Source: Alphaproteobacteria bacterium (GTDB lineage: Bacteria; Pseudomonadota; Alphaproteobacteria; UBA6615). From it: a stretch of DNA of 64,000 bases. The notes beneath the pieces were generated by a model. It was not told where the DNA came from. It saw only the letters and a program-made list of their open reading frames with translations, and searched no databases. The position numbers and the translations under genes are program-made. How positions within the stretch are numbered: the first letter of the stretch is position 1; each line of letters begins with the position of its first letter. The stretch is from the NCBI GenBank assembly GCA_002727315.1, contig PBWR01000010.1, forward strand, positions 62,001 through 126,000, in the 5' to 3' direction. Below are positions 17,086 to 25,010 of this stretch, in pieces.

Positions 17086-18209
17086 GGCGCAGATGGCGAG
17101 ATTGTGCCGGTGGCAGCCGGCCGGTGACGGGGGTTGCGCAACAGCCAGTAGATGGACCCGGCGATGGCACCAATTGGAAGTGCGTAGAGAAGAGGCACGA
17201 TGGCCAGCGAACGGCGGGACACGCTGAACAGTCCGAGCGCGGAGACCTGCAGCGCGAAGATGAGGCCAATCGCCATTAGAACGCGCCCGGTCTGTCCGCG
17301 TCGGTTGAGGTCGCCTGACAGCAGGGCTGCCAGGGCCACCGCGGCAAACGCAAGTATCTGCAAGGGATTGGTCAGACGCCTGTGTCCTTCGGCAATCAGC
17401 TGAACGGAGTATGTCCGATCGGCGAGGCTGTCGCCGGGGCGGAGCAGCGTTCCGATAAAGCGTTCTTCAGGTTCACGCCAGCGCGCCGCCGGGTCCTGGT
17501 TCAGAAGGCTCAGATCGAGGGAGTACTGATCGAAGTTGAAAAGGATCAGGCGTCCGGATTCCCGGTTCACCTCTTGCTGGCTGCCACTGAACAGGACGAC
17601 GCGTGTTCCCCCCTCGGAAGTCTGGGTAGCGGTCCCGCGTTCCGCGGTGTAGGTGATGGGGCGTTCCGGGTCGCGGGAATCATGGGCAAAGATCCCACGC
17701 AGTTCCCCCTCGCCAGAACGTTCGCGCACATAGATCGTCAATCCCGGGACCGGCGTATTGAAGCGCTGTTCCTGTAACAGGACGCTGCCGTAGCTGTTGC
17801 GGTAATTGTGCTGCTGGAGCTTGAAGGCGTATGTCGAGGCCGGCACCAGGTACAGCTGCAGCGCATATCCCACGAGAAGTCCGAGTACGCCAAGGATCAG
17901 TCCGGGACGGGCCAGCGCCAGTTGGCTGATGCCGGCCGCCCGCATCACAATAAGTTCACTGTCGTTGGTGAGCTTGTTGTAGACGACCAGGATCGCGGCG
18001 AAGATGGCAATCGGCAAGATAACGGCGAAGAACCGCGGCAGGTTCAGACCGCTCATCTCGAACAGAACCGTGATCGGCAGGCCGCGATTCACGATGAACT
18101 CGACCAGGCGCAACGAGGCGAACAGGGAGACCAGTAAGGTCAGCGCACCGGCGACGAACAGTGTGGCCAGAGCCAACTGCTTGAATATATATCCGCCGAT
18201 CGACGTCAT
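17082..18209 (-). CDS. lptF: LPS export ABC transporter permease LptF
   Basis: Partner permease of LptG. The start ATG at 18209 has GGGAGC upstream and gives MTSIGGYIFKQLALATLFVAG. The 375 residues hold N-terminal helices, the coupling segment NKLTNDSELIVMRAAGIS, a periplasmic domain with the QQHNYRNSYGSVLLQEQRFN type strand, and three C-terminal helices. First gene of lptF-lptG-lptD-surA-rsmA; the first two junctions overlap by 4 bases. The leader upstream contains several inverted repeats. Confidence 0.95.
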   Translation of the reverse strand: MTSIGGYIFKQLALATLFVAGALTLLVSLFASLRLVEFIVNRGLPITVLFEMSGLNLPRFFAVILPIAIFAAILVVYNKLTNDSELIVMRAAGISQLALARPGLILGVLGLLVGYALQLYLVPASTYAFKLQQHNYRNSYGSVLLQEQRFNTPVPGLTIYVRERSGEGELRGIFAHDSRDPERPITYTAERGTATQTSEGGTRVVLFSGSQQEVNRESGRLILFNFDQYSLDLSLLNQDPAARWREPEERFIGTLLRPGDSLADRTYSVQLIAEGHRRLTNPLQILAFAAVALAALLSGDLNRRGQTGRVLMAIGLIFALQVSALGLFSVSRRSLAIVPLLYALPIGAIAGSIYWLLRNPRHRPAATGTISPSAP

Positions 18210-18224
18210 GCGTGCTCCCGGTTT

Positions 18225-18244
18225 GACGTTCGTGACCGAACGTC
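18225..18244. repeat. Perfect inverted repeat 16 bases upstream of lptF
   Basis: GACGTTCG, TGAC, CGAACGTC: 8-bp arms with a 4-base centre. It could be an operator for a dimeric regulator of the lptF operon and/or an mRNA hairpin next to the lptF ribosome binding site. No matching regulator gene is visible in the window. Confidence 0.55.
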
Positions 18245-18267
18245 TCCCAAGTTGCTGATTCGTAAAA

Positions 18268-18293
18268 CAAACACCTGCCTGCAGGTTGGTTTG
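18268..18293. repeat. Imperfect inverted repeat in the lptF-pepA intergenic region
   Basis: CAAAC-ACCTG on one side pairs with CAGGT-(2-base bulge)-GTTTG on the other around a 4-base loop. It lies about 60-85 bases upstream of lptF. It is the middle one of three dyads in this region. Confidence 0.4.
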
Positions 18294-18313
18294 TAGCAGA
18301 TCGCTCCATGGGG

Positions 18314-18337
18314 AAAAACACCCGCGACTTCGCGGGT
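18314..18337 (-). terminator. Intrinsic terminator-like hairpin, minus orientation, upstream of lptF
   Basis: Read on the minus strand: ACCCGCG, loop AAGT, CGCGGGT, then G and TTTTT. This has the form of a Rho-independent terminator pointing towards lptF, yet the nearest minus-strand gene upstream is far away beyond pepA. It may stop antisense transcription out of pepA or act as an attenuator if the lptF promoter lies upstream of it. Confidence 0.45.
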
Positions 18338-18344
18338 GAGCGCC

Positions 18345-18373
18345 TTGCGCGTGATATGCTGGTGTTCTAAATC
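18345..18373 (+). promoter_or_regulatory. Candidate pepA promoter
   Basis: TTGCGC (18345-18350), 17 bases, TAAATC (18368-18373), about 62 bases before the pepA start. The -10 match is moderate. It was picked by eye and is not supported by a regulator site. Confidence 0.3.
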
Positions 18374-18434
18374 TCGAAGCGGATCGACTGCCGCCCGGTG
18401 GTCGAATTCCCGGACATCGACGGATAGGATGGTC

Positions 18435-19928
18435 ATGAAGATAGCGTTTGCCGAACCAAAATTGCCCACGAGCGGGTTGCTGGTATTTCTCGTCGGTGCG
18501 GAGGCTCAATTGGGTGCCGCGGCGAAGTCGGTTGACAAGGCAACAAAGGGCGCACTGACGCGAGCCCTCAAGGCCGGTAATTTCGCAGGCAAGAAAGGCG
18601 AGAATTTGTCGATTCTCGCACCCCAGGGACGCGAGAAGACGACGATCCTGCTGGTAGGTGCCGGCGAGGCCAAGGATCTGGATGCGCTGCGTGCCCAGGA
18701 AATCGGATCGCAGATCTACAAGGCGGTCGGGGGCGTGTCCGGAAAATCGGCGATTGTCAGCGTTGAAGCGGCCCGCGGTGCGAAGGTGCGGGCGCCGCGG
18801 CTGGCGGCAAACATCGCGATCGGAGCGCGGTTGCGGTCCTACCGTTACGACAAGTACCTGACCGGGGCAGTGAATGGTGGGGGCTCGCGCGGCCCCAACC
18901 GTCTGCAGATCATGGTCAAGGGTGCTGCCGATGCGCGCAAGCGCTATGGCCAGTTCGCGCCGGTCGCCGACGGGGTGGACCTGGCGCGCGACCTTGTGTC
19001 GGAGCCCAGCAACGTCAAGTCGCCGAAATGGATGGCGGCCCAGTGCCGCAAGCTCACCAAGCTCGGCGTCAAGGTTGAGGTACTCGGTGAAGCGCAGATG
19101 CGCAAGCTTCGCATGAACGCGTTGTTGGCCGTGGGCCAGGGTAGCGTTCGCGAATCCCAGCTCGTGGTCATGCGCTGGAACGGTGGTGGCCGTAACGCCA
19201 AGACCGTTTCGTTTATTGGCAAGGGCGTGACCTTCGATACGGGCGGCATTTCGATCAAGCCGGCCGGCGGCATGGAAGACATGATCTGGGATATGGGGGG
19301 TGCGGGCACGGTGATCGGCGCCATGGCTGCGATCGCCGGACGAAAGGCGAAGGCCAATGTGGTCGGCGTGGTCGGTCTGGTCGAGAACATGCCTGACGGC
19401 AACGCCCAGCGACCGGGCGACATCGTCACCTCGATGTCCGGTCAGACGATCGAAGTCATCAACACCGATGCGGAGGGTCGGCTCGTGCTCGCCGATGCGC
19501 TCTGGTACACGCAAAAGCGCTTCAAGCCCGATGTCATGATCGATTTCGCGACCTTGACCGGTGCCATTATGGTGGCACTTGGCCGCGAGTATGCGGGCCT
19601 GTATGCGAGCGACAACGGGTTAGCCGAACGCTTGGTCTCTTCGGGCCAGACGGTGGGCGAGAAGATCTGGCGCATGCCGCTCGATAATGCCTACGACAAG
19701 CAGATCAACACGCCGCGCGCCGACATGAAGAATGTCGGTCCGCGATGGGGTGGTAGCATCACGGCGGCCCAGTTCCTGCAGCGGTTCACTAATGACGTTC
19801 CCTGGGCCCATCTCGATATCGCGGGGGTTGCCTGGTCGGACAAGGAGCTTCCGCTGATGGCCCGCGGTGCGTCAGGCTTTGCGGTGCGCACACTGGACCG
19901 TTTCGTCTGCGAGAATTACGAGAGCTGA
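18435..19928 (+). CDS. pepA: Leucyl aminopeptidase
   Basis: M17-family cytosol aminopeptidase that uses two metal ions; PepA of E. coli also binds DNA. The start ATG at 18435 has AGGA at a good distance; an in-frame ATG two codons earlier is possible. 497 residues: an N-terminal macro-like domain to about 170, then the catalytic domain with GKGVTFDTGGISIKP (Lys and Asp ligands), DMGGAGTV and the family signature NTDAEGRL. Divergent from lptF, and followed 14 bases later by holC. Confidence 0.95.
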   Translation: MKIAFAEPKLPTSGLLVFLVGAEAQLGAAAKSVDKATKGALTRALKAGNFAGKKGENLSILAPQGREKTTILLVGAGEAKDLDALRAQEIGSQIYKAVGGVSGKSAIVSVEAARGAKVRAPRLAANIAIGARLRSYRYDKYLTGAVNGGGSRGPNRLQIMVKGAADARKRYGQFAPVADGVDLARDLVSEPSNVKSPKWMAAQCRKLTKLGVKVEVLGEAQMRKLRMNALLAVGQGSVRESQLVVMRWNGGGRNAKTVSFIGKGVTFDTGGISIKPAGGMEDMIWDMGGAGTVIGAMAAIAGRKAKANVVGVVGLVENMPDGNAQRPGDIVTSMSGQTIEVINTDAEGRLVLADALWYTQKRFKPDVMIDFATLTGAIMVALGREYAGLYASDNGLAERLVSSGQTVGEKIWRMPLDNAYDKQINTPRADMKNVGPRWGGSITAAQFLQRFTNDVPWAHLDIAGVAWSDKELPLMARGASGFAVRTLDRFVCENYES

Positions 19929-19942
19929 CGCGCGACGGTTCC

Positions 19943-20401
19943 GTGACGGAAATCCGCTTCTACCACCTGACGCGCCGTTCGCTCGAAGAGGTCCTGCCGG
20001 TCATGCTCGAGCGCACGGTGGTGCGCGATGGTCGCCGCGCGGTTGTCATCGCCGGATCGCCGGATCGTGTGGAAAACCTGAATGCCCATTTGTGGACCTA
20101 CAATGACCGGGTGTTCCTGCCCCATGGCAGCAAGGCCGACGGCCACGCCGCGTTGCAGCCGGTCTGGCTGACCGATAGCGATGAGAATCCCAATGACGCG
20201 CAAGTGCTCTTCCTGTCGGATGGTGCGACCAGCGGGGATATTGCGGGGTTCGAGCTCGTTTGCGAGCTGTTCGACGGCCGCGACGATGCCGCCGTGTCCG
20301 CGGCGCGTGAGCGCTGGCGCGTGTACAAGGAAGACGGTCACGACCTGACCTATTGGCAGCAGACGGAGCGAGGCGGCTGGGAGCAGAAAGCCGGCGGTTA
20401 G
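19943..20401 (+). CDS. holC: DNA polymerase III subunit chi
   Basis: Chi links the clamp loader to single-strand binding protein at the replication fork. The 152-residue protein starts at GTG 19943 and shows the HolC pattern: RFYHLTRRSLEEVLPVMLER, VVIAGSPDRVENLNAHLWTY, FLPHG, and a C-terminal DGHDLTYWQQTERGGWEQK. It lies 14 bases downstream of pepA, the usual pepA-holC arrangement. Confidence 0.92.
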   Translation: MTEIRFYHLTRRSLEEVLPVMLERTVVRDGRRAVVIAGSPDRVENLNAHLWTYNDRVFLPHGSKADGHAALQPVWLTDSDENPNDAQVLFLSDGATSGDIAGFELVCELFDGRDDAAVSAARERWRVYKEDGHDLTYWQQTERGGWEQKAGG

Positions 20402-20441
20402 CCGAATAGAGGGACGGCCCACCGGCGACGAAATCCTCCGC

Positions 20442-20470
20442 TTGTGATCACTGTCCGGGCTGGATATAAG
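20442..20470 (+). promoter_or_regulatory. Candidate ndk promoter
   Basis: TTGTGA (20442-20447), 17 bases, TATAAG (20465-20470), with a transcription start expected about 30 bases before the ndk ATG. This is among the best sigma-70 type matches seen in the window. Confidence 0.6.
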
Positions 20471-20507
20471 GCGCCCAACATTTCCATCCCACACCGGAGC
20501 AAGTCCC

Positions 20508-20930
20508 ATGGCCATCGAGCGCACGTTCTCGATCATCAAACCCGACGCGACCAAGCGGAACATCACGGGCAAGATCATCACCAAATTCGAAGATGCGGGG
20601 TTGCGCGTCGTGGCCCAGCGCCGGGTCCATCTCAGCCGCGAGCAGGCCGAAGGGTTCTACGCGGTTCACAGCAAACGGCCGTTCTTCAACGACCTCGTCG
20701 CATTCATGACGTCGGGCCCGGTGGTCTTGCAGGTTCTCGAGGGCGAAAACGCCATCGCCCGGAATCGTGAAATCATGGGCGCGACAAACCCGGCCGAGGC
20801 CGATGAGGGAACCATCCGCAAGGAGTTTGCGGAATCGATCGAAGCGAATTCGGTGCACGGTTCGGATGCGCCCGAGACGGCCGCCGAGGAAATCGCGTTC
20901 TTTTTCGATGAGAGCGAGATCGTCGGCTGA
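20508..20930 (+). CDS. ndk: Nucleoside diphosphate kinase
   Basis: Transfers the gamma phosphate of ATP to other nucleoside diphosphates through a phosphohistidine. 140 residues, [18 protein letters not shown] at the N-terminus and the active His117 in [26 protein letters not shown] precedes ATG. It lies 106 bases after holC with its own candidate promoter. Confidence 0.97.
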   Translation: MAIERTFSIIKPDATKRNITGKIITKFEDAGLRVVAQRRVHLSREQAEGFYAVHSKRPFFNDLVAFMTSGPVVLQVLEGENAIARNREIMGATNPAEADEGTIRKEFAESIEANSVHGSDAPETAAEEIAFFFDESEIVG

Positions 20931-20982
20931 CGCCAGGCGCCGCGCCGGATCTACAAGCAGGAAACGTGCGGAGGGACGACGC

Positions 20983-21108
20983 CTAGACGATCGTCCACCA
21001 CATGATCAGCAGCGCGATCGCTGTCGCGGCGCTTGAATAGGTCATCAGCTTCAGGAAACCACCCCAGGTTTTCCAGCGCTGCTCGAGATTCATGTGTTGT
21101 TCGGACAT
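20983..21108 (-). CDS. Small membrane protein, likely aa3-type cytochrome c oxidase subunit IV
   Basis: A 41-residue ORF from ATG 21108 to TAG 20983. It has a polar N-terminus (MSEQHMNLEQRW), a KTWGGFLKLMTYSS segment and one transmembrane helix at the C-terminus (about residues 23-41). This layout matches the small bacterial aa3 oxidase subunit IV family (about 45-60 residues with a T-[WF]-x-G-F-[LI]-K segment before the helix). In the family it is a one-helix subunit without catalytic groups. The other oxidase genes are not in this window. The ribosome binding site is weak, and Met6 is an alternative start. Confidence 0.6.
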   Translation of the reverse strand: MSEQHMNLEQRWKTWGGFLKLMTYSSAATAIALLIMWWTIV

Positions 21109-21201
21109 GTTTGCTCGCGTGTTTTCGTTCGTTACCTATGCCGCGTTTTATACGCAACCATGGTGGCCGGTCAAAGCCATTACCGCGAATTGGCCTGCGG
21201 C

Positions 21202-21855
21202 CTATTCGCGCGCCGGGTTGATGAGATAGCCCTCAGTATATGTGTCACCCTCGACAATGGCATGATCACCGTCGATCCGGACCCGGTTTTCAGCGAGCAA
21301 ACGCACCGCCAGCGGGTAGCAGCGATGTTCGACCGCCAGGATGCGCGCGGACAGATCGTCTTCCGTGTCGCCGGGCAGAACCGGTACGGCGGCCTGTACC
21401 AGAATCGGGCCCGCATCCATTTCCGGGCGCACGATATGCACCGTGCAGCCGCTCAGGCGGACGCCGGCCGCCAGCGCCTGGGCATGGGCATCGATGCCCT
21501 TGAATGCAGGCAGGAGCGAGGGGTGAATGTTGATGACCCGGTCGTGCCAGCTATCGGTAAACCAGGTCGACAGAAGCCGCATGAAACCGGCCAGGCAGAC
21601 CAGTTCGACGCTGGCTGATCGCAACCGGGCGTCGACTTCCCGGTCGAAGCTCTCGCGATCGGCGTAATCGCCATGTTCCACGACCTCGGTCGTGATGCCT
21701 GCGGCGGTCGCGTGTTCGAGGCCCTTGGCGTCGGGCTTGTTCGAGATCACCAGCACGATCTCGGCCGGAAATTCGGATTCTGCGCAGGCGGTTATCAGAG
21801 CCTGAAGGTTCGAGCCGCGGCCCGATATAAGGACACCGAGCTTCAAGCGCTTCAT
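21202..21855 (-). CDS. purN: Phosphoribosylglycinamide formyltransferase
   Basis: Transfers a formyl group from 10-formyl-THF to GAR, third step of purine synthesis. 217 residues with the GAR-binding [11 protein letters not shown], catalytic Asn109 and His111 in [13 protein letters not shown] and Asp147 in PEMDAGP. The ATG at 21855 overlaps the purM stop by 4 bases, so purM-purN is one unit. Confidence 0.96.
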   Translation of the reverse strand: MKRLKLGVLISGRGSNLQALITACAESEFPAEIVLVISNKPDAKGLEHATAAGITTEVVEHGDYADRESFDREVDARLRSASVELVCLAGFMRLLSTWFTDSWHDRVINIHPSLLPAFKGIDAHAQALAAGVRLSGCTVHIVRPEMDAGPILVQAAVPVLPGDTEDDLSARILAVEHRCYPLAVRLLAENRVRIDGDHAIVEGDTYTEGYLINPARE

Positions 21856-22946
21856 CCGTTCGCGCGGCCGGCCAGTGCGGCCGGCAGGTCCGTGATCTCG
21901 ACCGTCTGGTCCGGGTCGGCGGTGATCTTCCCGATCAGGTGTGCCGTCTCGCCGGCATCGTTCAGCGCGTCGACCACCGCACCGGCGGCGTCGGCGGCAA
22001 CCATCACCGCCATGCCAATCCCGCAGTTGAACGTGCGGGCCAACTCTGTGTCGTCCACCTCGCCCTCACGCTGTAGCCACGCAAAGACCGGCGGTGCTTG
22101 CCAGGCTGTGCCGTCAAGCTGCGCGCCCAGCCCGTCAGCCAGGACACGCGGAATGTTTTCCAGCAGGCCGCCGCCCGTGATGTGGGCGTAACCCTTGACC
22201 GTCGCATGTGTCGCGATGGCAAGGCAGGCCCGCACATAGATGCGCGTCGGGGTCAGCAGCGCCGCGCCGAGTTGCTGGTCGCCGTCGAACGGTGCGGGGT
22301 CTGTCAGGTCGAGACCCGACCGCTCGACGATCTTGCGCACCAGCGAATAGCCGTTCGAATGAACGCCATCTGACGCAATTCCGATCACCGCGTCTCCGGC
22401 CTCGATCGGCCGGTCCGCCCGCGGAAACGCGGTTCCACGTTCCATCGCGCCGACCGAGAAACCGGCCAGGTCGAATTCTCCCTTGGCGTAGAGGCCCGGC
22501 ATCTCCGCCGTTTCTCCGCCGATCAGGGCGCACCCGGCCTGTTTGCAGCCCGCTGCGATACCGGCAACGACCGCCTCGGCCGTCGCGGGCTCGAGCCCGC
22601 CGGTGGCGAAATAGTCCAGGAAGAACAGGGGTTCGGCGCCCTGCACCACGAGATCGTTCACACACATGGCGACCAGATCGATCCCGATCGTATGAAACAC
22701 GCCGGTTTCGAAGGCAAGCTTCAGCTTGGTGCCGACCCCGTCGGTGGCGGCGACCAGTATCGGGTCGTCGAAGCCGGCGGCCTTGGGGTCGAACAGGGCG
22801 CCAAAGCCGCCCAGATCATCGACGGTGCCAGCGCGCCGTGTGGCCGCTGCAAGCGGCTTGATCGCCTCGACAAGGGCATTGCCGGCGGCGATATCGACCC
22901 CGGCATCTTTGTAGGAAAGCCCCAGAATTCGTCTCCTTGAGCGCAC
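21852..22946 (-). CDS. purM: Phosphoribosylformylglycinamidine cyclo-ligase
   Basis: ATP-dependent AIR synthetase, fifth step of purine synthesis. Typical segments are [60 protein letters not shown] and [16 protein letters not shown]. The only standard start in frame is GTG at 22946, which lacks a ribosome binding site. A good AAGGAG at 22933-22938 instead lies just before in-frame ATT (22928) and CTG (22925), so the true start may be non-canonical. The difference is 6 or 7 residues. Confidence 0.95.
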   Translation of the reverse strand: MRSRRRILGLSYKDAGVDIAAGNALVEAIKPLAAATRRAGTVDDLGGFGALFDPKAAGFDDPILVAATDGVGTKLKLAFETGVFHTIGIDLVAMCVNDLVVQGAEPLFFLDYFATGGLEPATAEAVVAGIAAGCKQAGCALIGGETAEMPGLYAKGEFDLAGFSVGAMERGTAFPRADRPIEAGDAVIGIASDGVHSNGYSLVRKIVERSGLDLTDPAPFDGDQQLGAALLTPTRIYVRACLAIATHATVKGYAHITGGGLLENIPRVLADGLGAQLDGTAWQAPPVFAWLQREGEVDDTELARTFNCGIGMAVMVAADAAGAVVDALNDAGETAHLIGKITADPDQTVEITDLPAALAGRANG

Positions 22947-23055
22947 GCCGTGTTATTCGTGCTATTGCTTTGCCACATTCGTGGTGTCGTATGGTCGCGC
23001 GCTTCGAATCGCGCCGGTTCGGCACGTCAGAATAGATGTTTCAAGGTCATTTGCA

Positions 23056-24231
23056 ATGCATCGAGCGGTGCAAAAAACAGGTCTCATTCTTTCCGTCTGG
23101 CTGGCCGTTGTCGCGGCCGGGATTCTCTCAGGCACCGGTCCGGCCGAGGGGCAGCAGTCCGCGGTCGAGGATATATTCGTGGTTCGTGATGTGCGTCTCG
23201 ACGAGACCGCAGAGACGGCCGCGGCGGCGCGCGCGCGTGCCTTGGCCAAGGGCCAGCAAGTGGCACTCGGGCGCCTGCTGGCACGCCTGACACGCAGTAT
23301 TCATCGCTCGCGTGTCGGCAATATCGACACTGAAACCTTGCGGTTCCTGGTCGATGCACTGCAGATCGATGACGAGAAGACATCCGATATCCGCTACCTG
23401 GCCAATCTCACGGTTGCGTTCAAACCAGAGGCGGTGAGGGGGCTCTTGCGCGCATCGGGCTTGCCCTATGCAGAAGTTCGAAGCCGGCCGACCCTGGTTG
23501 TGCCCGTGCTTGAGCAGGGTGGTGAATATGTTCTGTGGGACGATCCCAACCCGTGGCGTGAAGCGTGGCGCAATCATCCGCCGGGCACCGGGCTGGTACC
23601 GGTGATTGCACCGGTCGGTGACCTTGCCGATTTCTCCGAACTCACCGCCGCACAGGCCGTGGAAGGCGATCGCACCGTGCTGCAGGGGTTCACCGAGCGG
23701 TATGCGGCGGGATCGGCCCTGGTCGCGATTGCCACAATCGACCACCCCGAGCCGGCGACATTGCGCGTGAACGTAACCGGTTCGCGGGTCGGGTCCCGCG
23801 AATCCACGCCGGTCATCGTGTCGTTTCGCGGCCAGCCGGGCGAAGCGTTGCCCGCGTTTCTCGAGCGCGCCGTGGCAGCCATCATTGAAATGCTTGAGGA
23901 CGACTGGAAGATCACCAGCGCGGTCGCGTTTGGTGACATCATGCAAATTCGCGCTGCTGTTCCGATCACAAGCCTGAAGAAATGGGTCGAGACCCGCTCC
24001 CGGATCGAGCAGGTCCCGGCCGTCAGCCAGGTCCGGGTGATCGCCCTGACCGCGAACTCGGCCGAGATCGAAATCGTCTACCAGGGCGATCTGACCCGCC
24101 TGGCGCGCGCGTTCGACCGCTTCGATCTCGCGCTTGAGGAGACCGGCCTGGAAGCAGACGCGGCGCGCGCCTTCCCCGTGACGAACGATGTCGTTCCCCT
24201 AACGCATGTAGTGCGTCTTGTCGGTGGCTGA
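23056..24231 (+). CDS. DUF2066 domain-containing exported protein
   Basis: 391 residues from ATG 23056, starting with a signal peptide or anchor (MHRAVQKTGLILSVWLAVVAAG). The mature part begins VEDIFVVRDVRLDETAETAAAARARALAKGQQVA, typical of DUF2066 proteins, and continues as soluble domains with repeated alpha/beta character. No catalytic motif is visible and the role is unknown. In alphaproteobacteria such genes are often found between purM and hdaA, as here; the spacing to hdaA is 12 bases, so they are probably co-transcribed. Confidence 0.8.
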   Translation: MHRAVQKTGLILSVWLAVVAAGILSGTGPAEGQQSAVEDIFVVRDVRLDETAETAAAARARALAKGQQVALGRLLARLTRSIHRSRVGNIDTETLRFLVDALQIDDEKTSDIRYLANLTVAFKPEAVRGLLRASGLPYAEVRSRPTLVVPVLEQGGEYVLWDDPNPWREAWRNHPPGTGLVPVIAPVGDLADFSELTAAQAVEGDRTVLQGFTERYAAGSALVAIATIDHPEPATLRVNVTGSRVGSRESTPVIVSFRGQPGEALPAFLERAVAAIIEMLEDDWKITSAVAFGDIMQIRAAVPITSLKKWVETRSRIEQVPAVSQVRVIALTANSAEIEIVYQGDLTRLARAFDRFDLALEETGLEADAARAFPVTNDVVPLTHVVRLVGG

Positions 24232-24243
24232 GCGGATCCGGGC

Positions 24244-24924
24244 ATGAACCGCCAGCTAGTCTTGGACCTGGGGCACCGGACGGCCCGGGGGCGTACTGAC
24301 TTTCTGGTGTCCGGCAGCAATGCCGAGGCGGTCGAGTGGATCGACCGTTGGCCGGATTGGCCGGCCCGCGCGCTCGCCCTCTGGGGGCCTGCGGCGTCGG
24401 GAAAAACCCATCTCGGCCATGTCTGGTGCGCGGTGTCCGGCGGCGAGTTGATCGGGCCGGACGATGTCCGGGCGCGTGATGCCGCCGAACTGCGCGACGT
24501 GAACCCCCATTTGTTTGTCGACAACGCACACGCGCTGGCCGGAGACCCGGTTGGCGAGGAGGCGTTGCTGCACCTGTACAATTATGTGCTGGAGACCGAC
24601 GGCGCATTGCTGCTTGCGGCCAATGAGGCGCCGTCGCGCTGGAATGTCGGGTTGGCCGACCTGGCCTCGCGCATGAAGGCGTTGGCCGGGGCAGGCATCT
24701 CGGCGCCCGACGACGACTTGCTGGCGGCGCTGATGGTGAAGCAGTTCCAGGACCGCCAGCTGCGGGTGGGAGAAGACGTGGTTCTGTATCTGGTCGCCCG
24801 CATGGAGCGTTCGTTTGCGTCGGTTTCCGGGATCGTCGGCGCAATCGATGCGGCCGCCCTGGAACGGGCCCGGCCCGTCACGGTGCCCCTGGCGCGCGAA
24901 ATTCTTGAAAATATTGACGAATAA
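24244..24924 (+). CDS. hdaA: DnaA-related regulatory protein HdaA
   Basis: Homologue of Hda, which works with the beta clamp to turn DnaA-ATP into DnaA-ADP and so limits re-initiation of replication. 226 residues. The N-terminal QLVLDLG fits the clamp-binding motif QLxLDL, the Walker A motif GPAASGKT is at 48-55, and HLFVDNAHAL is the Walker B region. Unlike DnaA there is no C-terminal DNA-binding domain. Its place before ppk is typical of alphaproteobacteria. Confidence 0.9.
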   Translation: MNRQLVLDLGHRTARGRTDFLVSGSNAEAVEWIDRWPDWPARALALWGPAASGKTHLGHVWCAVSGGELIGPDDVRARDAAELRDVNPHLFVDNAHALAGDPVGEEALLHLYNYVLETDGALLLAANEAPSRWNVGLADLASRMKALAGAGISAPDDDLLAALMVKQFQDRQLRVGEDVVLYLVARMERSFASVSGIVGAIDAAALERARPVTVPLAREILENIDE

Positions 24925-25010
24925 CCCGATGTACATTCGGATTTTCACCAATCCGGCACCGTTTGCGGACATTGTGCAATCGGTTTAGCGTAAGTGTTTG
25001 AAGACGCCGA

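Noticed and set aside
20951-21157. 68-residue minus-strand ORF between ndk and purN
   Set aside because: It overlaps, in another frame, the 41-residue ORF that looks like an oxidase subunit, and shows no family features itself.
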